NCBI GenBank assembly: GCA_964036045.1
Contig: OZ038379.1
Location: 115,099,604-115,163,603, forward strand
Origin: Eutreptiella sp. 'Long Island Sound 2002'
Lineage: Eukaryota; Euglenozoa; Euglenophyceae; Eutreptiales; Eutreptiaceae
Length of the DNA stretch: 64,000 bases
Direction: 5' to 3'
Made by a program: the position numbers and the translations under genes. Of this stretch, positions 55,117 to 64,000 are shown piece by piece. Below the pieces are notes generated by a model that was not told the DNA's origin, searched no databases, and saw only the letters and a list, made by a program, of their open reading frames with translations. Positions within the stretch are counted from its first letter, which is position 1. Every line of letters starts with the position of its first letter.

Positions 55117-56017
55117 ATGGGGTGGTAGAGGCGAACGTGGAGGAGGAGAACGAAGAGGCCGACGAGGAGGGAAGCTCTTCAGTGGCAACGCGTGGCAATG
55201 CACATTGGTGCCAGAACAACACACTACAAATAGTGGCAATGTGGTGTGTTGACTTTCGGGTACCTAAACAATTGATTGTTTGCCCTACACTTCATGGTGC
55301 ACACATGCATGCAATTCCATGTCACACTCATGCATTTGACCTCAGGGGCGCCAAGGGACTCATGCTGCACGCGTGTGCATGTTTCTCCGAAGACGCAACA
55401 ATCTTCTTTTTTTGGTCCTAAAGAATTTATTATACTCGTCAAGCTGTGTTCTTGAATTTTTGTCTGCTTTTCGTTCATTGTGTTTTGTATATATACCCCT
55501 GCTAATGTGATGCATGATGGGCAACACCTAAGAACAGAGAAATTCAGACGAGGTCAACAGACGACAAAGGTGCACAAGAACGAGAAAACGAATACTGTCG
55601 AGGTTTGGCGAAAAGTGCCAAAGAAAAAGAGCATAACGTCCCAACGAGTATATTTGGTCACATCGAATGTACAAGTCGAATGAACCGTGACAACAAATGT
55701 ACATATTGATCCCAAGAGGTTAATGTGCAAAAATTGATACGTAATTCCAAAATTGAGGCATCAACAAGATATGCACCTAATGCAGCAATCGAAGGAGCAA
55801 AACAAGAAAAATGATTCTCAAAATGATCTGCTGGTGCAAATCCTTAGCTTCGGGGCAGGATGGTATTCTCGCACTCCTCTCTTACTCCCTCTAGTAAGCA
55901 TGCAGAGGGAGGAGGGGGAGAGGAGGTGGCGGAGCAACAAGGGATCGGACAACGGCTTCTTATTGCCGGCTTGTTAAGTTTTTTGGGGACGGCAGTTCAC
56001 GTAGCTAAGGTAACAAA
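55117..56017. other. No recognised gene; contains left arm of an inverted repeat
   Basis: AT-rich after 55400. A frame at 55753-55977 is open but is mostly the inverted-repeat copy described separately. Confidence 0.4.
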
Positions 56018-56327
56018 TCAATGCAAATCATCCACCTGAAATCGAGTACATTTTCCTCCGGAGGTTGAGCGTGCCTCCTTTCGTGGACACTCCTCCAACA
56101 AGGCTAGCGAAGGTGCACTTCGTTTGCCTAATTGAGAATTCACAAAGCGCGGGGACAAACACCATCCCTGAATTGAAGCAACCTTGGACCTCACGTGCCG
56201 CATGGCTTCATGCACGGGCAGCGCGGAAGCAACATCGGGGTCGGGTGTGGTGGCTCCAACCCCTTGTTGCTCCGCCACCTCCTCTCCCCCTCCTCCCTCT
56301 GCATGCTTACTAGAGGGGGTAAGAGGA
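55878..56327. repeat. Inverted repeat, arms 55878-55943 and 56261-56327
   Basis: The left arm CTCTTACTCCCTCTAGTAAG...GGAGCAACAAGGG is the reverse complement of the right arm, about 66 bases with one or two mismatches. The right arm lies within the coding region of the minus-strand gene (encoding SSKHAEGGGGEEVAEQQG), so the left arm is a flipped duplicate. Confidence 0.8.
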
Positions 56328-57060
56328 GAATCGGCGGCTCCGCAATAAGTGCTTGGATGAGTGTGCACATAACTAACGCGTTGCAATGCATCAAACAAAA
56401 CATCGGCTGCCCCTACCCCCGAATAGGCGAGGGAAAAAGCCTGTAGATCAGCCCTACTGCCAACTTCAGCCGCCTGCTGCGCTGACAAACCCAAAGCACG
56501 AAGCAAGGCGAGGCACACAGCTCTCGTTTTGTGGGCTCCAAAAAGCTCCATGTCGGTGCTCGGAGACACCAATAACTCCTTGATCACAGGTGCAATTCCA
56601 TGTGAAGACAATGCACCAAAAGGCCTAACAGCTGCCAAAAACACACGCTTGGGTTCTACCCTCAGGCGTGAGACGCAAAAAGAAAGCGCAACAAGGTTAG
56701 CGGACAACAGTCGGGCAAAAACGGAATGGACACGACCCTATCCCATCGCAAATCTGCCCGGTTCTTTCGGCGGGTGGGCACGAACCATTTGCCATCATAA
56801 GTCACCAACACCCTAAGCATATTCGACGGATCAAAAGAGCGCTATAATTGGAACAAACGAAAAACAATGATAAAAGCTGAACGCATGTGGATTTTTGAAG
56901 AATCGTCAAGCTTTTGCGCCGCCAAAAAGGCAACCAACTGCTCGCCCTTCCAAAAGACAACGTACTTAGGTACACCAGTTGTCCACCGCCGTCAAAGCGC
57001 CCGAACAGCAGGATCAAATGACAACGATGTAACATCAGGAAATTTCAGCAAAGCAGAATA
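56018..57060 (-). pseudogene. Unrecognised minus-strand gene, decayed
   Basis: Minus-strand frame 56707-56018 encodes SANLVALSFCVSRLRVEPKR, FGAHKTRAVCLALLRALGLS, a disordered Glu/Gly stretch and a C-terminus HVRSKVASIQGWCLSPRFVN. Upstream, 57060-56710 shows SALLKFPDVTSLSFDPAVRA, a frame change, TTGVPKYVVFWKGEQLVAFL, an in-frame stop, and MLRVLVTYDGKWFVPTRRKN. The mix of helices and short strands suggests a folded protein, but I cannot name it. Confidence 0.4.
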
Positions 57061-57172
57061 AGCAGAAGACGCCTGGGAAGGGGAAATTTGATGCATACTA
57101 GAAAGCACATTGGGAACCTAAGGCAACGTGACATCGGGAAATTGTCTACGAAGGGGGTGTTTCTGTCCGGAA

Positions 57173-57366
57173 GCGCTGTGCGCAGGACAATACGTGTTGC
57201 GCGTGTTGCTTCATGACACGCAGCACATGCAGCACGTGCACAACGCAGAAAACACACGCATAACGCGCAAAACGCGCAAAAAGCGCAGGACGGCTTTCGA
57301 GAGGCAGACTTAGAAGCAGACTTCTGGCACGCGCAAAGCGCGTAGCACGCGGAGCACATCACTATT
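57173..57366 (-). repeat. Introner-like intron on the minus strand
   Basis: Minus strand starts GTGATGTGCTCCGCGTGCTA and ends CCTGCGCACAG; contains GCGCTTTGCGCGTG and CTTCTAAGTCTGCCTCTCG, related to TGCCTCTAAGCTGCTGTGGC in the intron before piggyBac copy 2. It separates the 57060 coding region from an acidic exon at 57530-57680. Confidence 0.4.
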
Positions 57367-57529
57367 GCACACGCACGCACTTTTGGGCGGCCGCGTCCTC
57401 ACGGCTTGGGTATCCAGCCTACGCGGTTGTCCCCCACGGTTCGCACAGGTCCCATGGGTAGGGAGGGCAGAGGCTTGGCGACCATGAAACCACAATTCCA
57501 CCACGCCCGCTCCCACCACCTTCTCGTTC

Positions 57530-57680
57530 CTAATCTTTGTCATCCTCCACGTCCTCGTCTTCCTCCCCGTCACTCTCCTCCTCCTCCTCCTCTGCCTCCT
57601 CACTCTCTTCCTCCTCCTCCTCCTCCCCCTCCTCCTCACTCTCCTCCTCCGTGTCATCCTCACTCTCCTCCCTCTCGCTC
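57530..57680. repeat. TCC/GGA triplet repeat (acidic on minus strand)
   Basis: Low-complexity (TCC)n run. On the minus strand one frame gives a long Glu/Asp/Ser run (SEREESEDDTEEESEEE), plausible as an acidic exon of the minus-strand gene; other frames give poly-Ser or poly-Arg artefacts. Confidence 0.7.
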
Positions 57681-57699
57681 AGGGTATCTAAAAGAAAAA

Positions 57700-58140
57700 T
57701 TGGAAGTATCGAGAATCAAACAAGTTCAAGCCCACATCGAAAGGCTTGTCCTAACGCCCGCAATTACAAGGAAAATCAGGACGAAGAAAAAGGTCAAGAG
57801 CAAAGACGCCAAAAGGTATGTCCCCAAAATCAGAAAAGAAAGTTCATCATTGCGATGAGCATGGGATAAACGCAAGCCACGGTACAAAGGACTGCTACAT
57901 TTTGAAAAGAAAGAGGGAAGGAAAAGACGTCAACAAACCAAGTTGCGCCAAGACTGGGCAAAGAAGGCACAACACAAGCAAGTGCACAGCACGTCAACTG
58001 TCAACTGTTCCGAAACATTTACCAGCAACACAAATCAAGTCCCAGGGACCTCAGTTCTCAACAGTTCTCACCAGTTCAACGTTGTGTTTGCAAGCAAGGC
58101 AAAACAAAGGCAATTGCAAAGCATGTTGTGTCAAAATTTA
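57700..58140 (+). pseudogene. Gag zinc-knuckle relic
   Basis: The frame from 57818 reads KKVHHCDEHGINASHGTKDC followed by YILKRKREGKDVN, a C-x2-H-G...H-x4-C knuckle typical of plant and algal retrotransposon Gag. A second Cys group CAKTGQRRHNTSKCTA follows. Adjacent frame 57700-57858 is Lys-rich. No RT or protease is nearby, so this is an orphan fragment. Confidence 0.45.
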
Positions 58141-58229
58141 GCAGTCAATAGCCGGAAATGTCCGGATCGATCTGCACTACAGCTGAGCAGCACAAAAACA
58201 GCAGAACAACAATATTAAAACGACTTTTG

Positions 58230-59250
58230 GCAGGCATCTTTAGATTCAACCACAGCATTGTAATGTTCTGACACATCCACACTTTTGTGCCAAGGAAGCA
58301 AATGTATTCAAGCAATGGATTTTGCAAAAATTCATGTTTGAACGACAAATTTTTGGCACCGCGGCCGTTTCAGATCCAGTGGGCCGTTTCAGATCCAGTG
58401 CGGTAGCGTAAATGCGGTTTTGGCTGCAGAATGCCCCACAAAATCATAGGTGATGTGAAGAGCACTAGTAAGAAAAAGTGCTTTTCCAATGCTTTGAGGC
58501 ACACTCTAGTTGTATTAGAGATGCACTGAGCATCCATGCATTTCTATCTTAGTATTGATCCCACCAAAAGTGGTGATAACACATTTCGACCTATGGAGCC
58601 AAACACCCAATCAGGATATGGAGTGGACCCCTTAATCCCCTTTCAATGTGAAGCAAATCATCTTTTCCTGAGTTGACTGAGAACTGACATATCCAAGGCA
58701 GAGCCTATGAATTCATCTATGTTTTTCCATGAATTCTTAGCTATCCTAGTGGTATGCACCCTAGGGGGCTGGGCACCTCTTTTTGAGAGGTCCTGGGTTC
58801 ACTTCCTGGTCAGCCTAGCTAAGTAGGAAGATCCCATGTGACATGGCAGTGACCTCATCGCCACATGCCCTGCCACCTCAGCACATATGGGACCCAAAAC
58901 AAAGAGTGCACATCTCCTGAGATGGCACTATGGAGATTGAGTGACCATGGGGCAGTTTTCCAACTCTTTTCCAAAACAATTCAGCTATCTTTATGAATAT
59001 ACAATCCGATTTGACCTGAGTTGCAGTTTCTGTGAATATCCTTTCATCTTTCACTGTTTACACTGCAGCCCTTCATGCTTTGATCCTGATTCTCTTCTCC
59101 TTGCACACCTCTGGCTTGGGTTATCCTGGGTTGACTGTATTTCAACAAACAAAAGGTTTTCATCTCCAAAAACAAGCAGCAGGAAACCCTACACCAGCAG
59201 CAAGCAGCAGGAGAGACAAAAACACAGTGCTGAAACCACTATAAACTTTT
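58230..59250 (+). repeat. Probable 5' LTR and flank of element C
   Basis: No gene. The region just before the primer site at 59252 should be the 5' LTR; its start cannot be fixed because the other LTR is outside the window. Contains a duplicated GGCCGTTTCAGATCCAGTG at 58363-58401. A TATATAAGCAGAAGG at 59327 lies after the primer site, within the leader, so its role is unclear. Confidence 0.4.
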
Positions 59251-59251
59251 C

Positions 59252-59263
59252 TGGTAGCAAGAG
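59252..59263 (+). other. Primer binding site of element C
   Basis: TGGTAGCAAGAG matches the initiator-Met site of elements A and B apart from one inserted A. It follows ATAAACTTTTC, the likely LTR end. Confidence 0.55.
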
Positions 59264-59352
59264 GCAGTCTGTCTCTGCGCACCGGCAGCAACCCCGTGCC
59301 GTACATCCAGTACGCCGAGTACAGGCATATATAAGCAGAAGGGTGACTGAAG

Positions 59353-61829
59353 ATGGACACAAGGAAGGAGGACGCCGACGTGAAGACAGCGCCAGCGCCT
59401 GAGGCACCGGCAAGGCCAGCACCTGGCGCTGTACCTTCGGAGCCCTTACATGGGCCAGTGGAAGCGGCTGAGGACTCGCTGGATGGACTCCAGACGGCCT
59501 TCGGGGCCCTGTCAGTCGAAGAGGTGGTCTCTCAGCCTGTGAAGAGGAAGGGAGAGAGAGAGAAGGATGCTGGAGACGAAGCAGACGAAGGAGAGGAACA
59601 AGGGCAAGACCTGATGAATGACCCTACCTTCGAAGGCGCACCAAGCGCTTCTGGCCTCCACGCATCACCCTCTCCTATGACCACCCCACTCCCAGCCGCT
59701 GCAACATCCACTCCCATAACCAACCCGCCTATGGCAGAGGGCACAGGCTTTACTGGCATGCCTCCCTACCCCGCCTATGGTATGGGCCCACCTACCACTG
59801 CGCTCCCTGAGGCAACTACTGCCAGTGAGCCGGTGGCTTCCAGCTCTGCGCCGCGATGGTATGCGGCTGAATATCCCCATCCACTACCCGCTACTGGAAC
59901 CTATGTGGATGTTCCTGGGTATGCACCTGGGTATGCAACCTTGAGTGGGTTGAGGAGAGGACCTAAATCTCTTGGTGGCAGGAGTAGAGGATCGGGAAGA
60001 TCCTCCAACAGGTCCCTGACGCGGTCGGAGATCAACGAGGTGCTCCGAGGAGCCACTTCAAAAATCGTGGGCGACCTCACTCAAGAGATCCGAGAGAAAC
60101 TGGAGCCACTGATGATCCCGCCCCAAGCGTCACCTACCATGGTGGGAATGTCACCCCACCGAGTACAGGCCAACCACCTGGCGGCAGGGTTGACAAACAC
60201 CCTGGGGAGCCTGAGGAGCCGAGCGATGCCGACTCCTGCAGCTATACCGAGAAGTCCCTTCATACCGAGAACGGCCCAGCCGCCCGACAGCCACGTGACG
60301 AACTCCACGAGGGCCGAGCTGGACCGGCTGGGGCTGACAGCCTTAAGGGCAATGGTGGACGTGGAGCCTTATGGCTCTAGTGATCTAGGCGGAGACCCCT
60401 CCGATGACGAGCCGCCGTCGATGACCTCTACTTCGCCCTCGGAGGACGATGACCCGGAGGTCCCGAGGACCCAAAGGGGAAGAAGAAGAAGAAGAAGAAG
60501 AGGAAGACCCGACGCCCTGAGGGACGCAGGTCTCAGGAGGCGAAGGCTATTGCCACCTCCAAGATCGTGGTGAACCTGCCTGAGTTCACAGGCAAGGACC
60601 TCAGCGAGCTCGCTGAGAATTTTGGCCGGTTTCTCCGATTGACCGGCCAAACCCACGCTAGTGGGCGAGTGAAGTGCGATCTGCTCCTGCAGTGCTGCAA
60701 GACCAAGTACCTGGAGAAGCAGGTCAGGCAGATCGTGACTAACTCCGCCACGTTTGCCAATGTGTTGGTTGCCCTGGAGAGGCAGTACCCAACCTACGAA
60801 ACCGACCTCTCCATCAGGGCCGAGATCCAGAACCTGCCCGTGCTGCCCAACAACCCCAAACCTGGCAGGGTCTCTGAGCTGTTGGCTGACCTGGATCACT
60901 GGGCTGGACGACTGGCGCCCGGTTCCTACAGCAGCGACGACCTGCTGTTCTGGTTGGTGGCCAAGCTCCCTCGAGAGCTATGGGACGAGTGCCGTTCGAC
61001 GGCGGAGCGCAAGGCTAGATCCCTCCGCTACGAGGATCTATGCGTGCTACTCCTGGAGCTGGCGCTGGAGAAGGAGAGCGACCAGCACTTGAACAATTAC
61101 CGTCCTGGAGGAGGAGGTTCTGGAGGTCATGGCAAAGAGTACCAAGGGTCCCGACCTGGGCAGGGGACTACCCCCAAACACGCCCACGCCCGTATCATGG
61201 ATAACGTGAAGGAGCTATTCTGGTGTGATGCCAGAGACGAGCAGGGCCACCTGCAGCACGTTCCTGACTGCGAGCAGCGAGACTGCTTCGTAGTCCAGGG
61301 GAAGCAGCAGGAGAAGAACACCGGCGCCAAAGCGAAGCTGCCGGATCATTACAGGTGCGCCATCACGTGTGCATTCTGCGGGAAGCGGAAGCACTACGAG
61401 GATGAGTGCTACCATAAGCAACGCCTATCGGCGAAGCTTAAGGGTGAAGATCCTGGCAAAGGCTCAGGCAAAGGTGGAGGCAAAGGCAAAGGCAACGACT
61501 CCGGCAAGGGCAAGTCGAAAGGACGTGGTCAAGGGCAAGACAAGGGTCAAGGTGGATGAGGAGGAGGCGCTAACCGCCAGCCCGACAACAAGAACAAGGA
61601 CAAGAACGGAGGCAACCCCAACCCTAATCCAGGGGGGAACTCCGAGCCCTCTGGAGGGCAGTCTGGTCCTACCACACGCTCACAAACGCAGGCCCAGCAA
61701 GAACAAGGAGCCAAGCGTGAGCATGAAGGTGGTGATGACGGCAACGCTAAGAAGAGGTGCCGTTTCATGAGGATGGCCCGCAAGCTGCGGAACAAGGGGT
61801 TTGAGGTGACCTGTCCCGCGGCCTTCTGA
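59353..61829 (+). CDS. gag: Gag of element C
   Basis: Starts ATG 59353 (MDTRKEDADVKTAPAPEAPA). The N-terminal 370 residues are Pro/Ala/Ser-rich; then a change of frame between about 60440 and 60500, in an AAG/GAA-rich run, leads to KTRRPEGRRSQEAKAIATSK and the capsid domain VVNLPEFTGKDLSELAENFG, LTGQTHASGRVKCDLLLQCC, ERQYPTYETDLS. Further on come a zinc knuckle CAITCAFCGKRKHYEDECY and a Gly/Lys tail. An in-frame TGA at 61557-61559 lies in the tail; the frame continues to KKRCRFMRMARKLRNKGFEV and TGA 61827-61829. Close homologue of element B gag. The frame change may be an indel or a recoding site. Confidence 0.85.
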
Positions 61830-64000
61830 CGGGGACGCTCTGGTGGCACCCAAGACCTGGTGTTTTGGGTACGTATCCGACTAGGGGGACGCGAATACCT
61901 GGGGGTATTGGATACTGGCGCCACAATATCTATAGTGGCCAAGAAAGTTTCACCTTGTGGGAGCCTGAAGAACACCATGACCACCGCTGCTATACGTATG
62001 GGGGATGGACATGTGGTGCACAGCTGCAGGGACTGTGAAGTGGAGGTACCTATGGGCCCCCGGACTATCGCCCATCGGTTCTATGTGATGGACACTGAGG
62101 CCTTCGACTTTGTACTGGGGACTGACTTCTTCGTACAGCACTCCCAGATACAATCCCTGACGCTGCAAGCGCCCTACCTCCTCTACGTGGACCACGGCAG
62201 TGGCAGAGAGTCTGTGCCACTTGAGCAGTCGGAACATACCTCGAGTTACCTGAGGCTATCGAAGGAGGAGCCCTCGAACATGATGGCGGCCTCCAAAACT
62301 GAGGACTATCAACTATTGGGGGAAGTCCTAGACCAAGGTCTGAAGGAGTTGGGTTACTCTCGAGAAGACCTGAGTGTGGAGTTGTTCGCCAGCGACAAGC
62401 AGCATGTACTGGACCTGTACTGCAGCAAGGGGAAGAACTGCAGCTACAAATTTTACTGGCCCTTCTTCGGGATGGCCTACGGGAACCCCAAGTTCAGTGA
62501 ACTGGGGAAGGTGCTGACCCAGGTGGCCTTGGAACGTTCCCGTATGGTCCTGTGTTTCCCCGATTGGGGAGCCCATGGGGGCAATGAATACTGGCGAAAC
62601 CTCCTGGACAGGCTGACTATCAGCTCTGTTCGGTTACCTGATGAGGCCATCTACGTGCCTCTGGGTCGTAAGACGCCTATTGGGAAACCCGGATGGGGGA
62701 GTATGCTGAGCGTGGTGGACGGAGGTCTTACCTCCATCCCTTGGGAGGATCTGGGCCCGACTCTGGTCCAGGCTATACAACGAGAAAGCGACGGACTCGC
62801 CTTGGATGACTTGAACGATCGCCTACGACCTCAAGATGCTGTTGAGACTACACCTGGAGGAGATGAGTACGTCGTGACTGACACCAACGCCCCCAACTCT
62901 CCCTGCCATGTACCCGTTCCTGATGGAGTCTCTGAGTGTGGATTATCTGAGCTACCTAGCTCTATCCACTCAGACGACGAAACTGAGCACGACGCCTCCT
63001 TCGTGCAGACCTGTGTGGAGGAAGTGGAGAACGCTGAGTACGTTGCCCCACTGAAACCCCTACTCTCCATGAGGGTGGAAGACCCCGTGGACGAGGAGCT
63101 GGACCCTCGATCCAGGCTCAGGGAGTATGTGGATTCCAAGAGGAAGTTGGTGGCGAAAAAGCTATGCTACGCGAAGCCTACCCGCAGCTCATGGCCACTG
63201 AAGCAAGGACGTATGGGAGACCTATCCCAATTGAAGGAGGACCTCGAACAGAAGATCACCACCTGGCAAAGGGAGGTAGATCTTGAGCTCATGAAGAGCA
63301 TGTGGGGCGCCCATGTGAGGACCCCACAGGAGGACGACCTCTGGGAGGAATATGTATGTGAAACCCCTCGAGCGTGCCTATGTTGCCATCGTCCACCGGA
63401 GATGGTTGAACAAGACCTTCTATATGCCTACCAAGGGCTGAAGGACACTACCACGGGCGAAGAGTCGGTGGAGGATCACCTCCCGACGTCTATTACTCAG
63501 GGGGCAAGCAACTTACACTCTGACGAGGACATGGAGGACAAGATCAAGGTATTGGACCCGCGGGTACAGAAGCTTATAAGGACCTATCTGGAGGTGTTCG
63601 GAGAACTACCCCCTCCAGCCTCATGTGACAAGCTGGTACAGATGGACCTCAAGCTGAAACCCGAGTTCGTGGGTCACAAGAACCGGAGGAGACCCTACCC
63701 AGCTCCTAAAGAGCAGGCCGACGAGATTGAGCGACAGATACAAGAATGTATCGACGCTGGCCTAGTCCTGGAGTACAAGGACGGGGACTACCCCCTACAC
63801 CGCAGCCCCTGTTTCCTGGTGGTTAAGCCTGGGTCTACAGCCAAACGGCTGGTAGTGGACTACGGAGAGCTGAACAAGAAGACGCTGAACCACTCAGGGT
63901 CCATTCCCAATATGGAGTCTACCCTGGAGAAGATAGCCTCCTGCCGCTACAAGACCAAGATGGACAAGCGGAGCGGATTCTGGCAAGTGGACCTGACGCC
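61830..64000 (+). CDS. pol: Pol of element C (open to window end)
   Basis: Continuous open frame of over 720 codons, in the same frame as gag directly after TGA. Protease: LGVLDTGATISIVAKKV (about 61895) and AFDFVLGTDFFVQH. Then the FAS...P-W module (62376-62725): VELFASDKQHVLDLYCSKGK, FFGMAYGNPKFSELGKVL, MVLCFPDWGAHGGNEYWRNL. An acidic linker follows, then RT from about 63630: VQMDLKLKPEFVGHKNRRRP, IQECIDAGLVLEYKDGDYPL, LVVDYGELNKKTLNHSGSIP and KTKMDKRSGFWQVDLT at the edge. RNase H, integrase and chromodomain are expected beyond the window, by homology to element B. No stops, so this copy may be recent. Confidence 0.9.

Noticed and set aside
57310-57663. Arg-rich minus-strand ORF and Ser-rich plus-strand ORF
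   Set aside because: Both come from the (TCC)n repeat; only the acidic minus-strand frame is plausible and even that is weak.
1-64000. CRISPR arrays, bacterial operons, rRNA or tRNA genes
   Set aside because: No regularly spaced identical repeats of CRISPR type, no ribosome-binding-site-led operons and no tRNA or rRNA sequence seen; introns and LTR elements show eukaryotic DNA.

Overview
This window is eukaryotic, very repeat-rich DNA. It contains spliceosomal GT-AG introns, three Ty3/gypsy retrotransposons with chromodomains or related pol genes, piggyBac-like transposases, a Penelope-like reverse transcriptase with a GIY-YIG nuclease, and DNA transposons carrying 2-oxoglutarate (2OG) oxygenase genes. 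That mix (TET/JBP-like oxygenases on transposons, a GIY-YIG domain placed before the reverse transcriptase, introner-like introns) fits a large green-algal or other protist genome. I cannot name the species. No complete ordinary host gene was recognised; almost everything supportable is mobile DNA or its debris, nested in layers.

Layout. 1-20124: Ty3 element A (5' LTR end, PBS, gag, protease, RT-RNase H-integrase-chromodomain, long 3' region, 3' LTR). Its gag is split by a 5.74 kb DNA transposon (2336-8074) with terminal inverted repeats, a GATCC target duplication, a DDE-type transposase-like gene, a TET/JBP-like dioxygenase and two further genes. 20125-23654: no recognisable gene except degraded fragments. 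23655-27262: a 3.6 kb non-autonomous LTR element with 279 bp LTRs, 4 bp target duplication and polypurine tract, inserted in an unrecognised ORF. 27860-44770: a second, GC-rich DNA-transposon-like block marked by TTCGTACGAA-type palindromes, with a probable 2OG oxygenase on the left and a transposase-like C-terminus on the right; it is split by minus-strand Ty3 element B (about 32437-43440). 44930-48580: Penelope-like element with N-terminal GIY-YIG, itself split by a 0.68 kb miniature transposon. 49245-51180 and 53668-55116: two decayed piggyBac-like transposases with an intron-rich unknown gene between them. 56018-57660: decayed minus-strand gene. 57700-58230: gag zinc-knuckle relic. 59250-64000: Ty3 element C (PBS, gag, protease, start of RT), running off the window; B and C are close relatives.

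How it fits together. The three Ty3 elements share features that are hard to explain by chance: an initiator-Met-type primer site, a gag and pol in one frame separated by a single stop codon, and a FAS...P-W type domain between protease and RT that resembles the Dam-like module of DIRS elements. The two DNA transposons share a design too: 2OG oxygenase plus transposase plus a short palindromic motif repeated in the non-coding gaps, not just at the ends. Many coding regions carry frameshifts or stops, so most copies are probably dead; the most intact reading frames are the pol of A, the oxygenase of the first DNA transposon and the pol of C.
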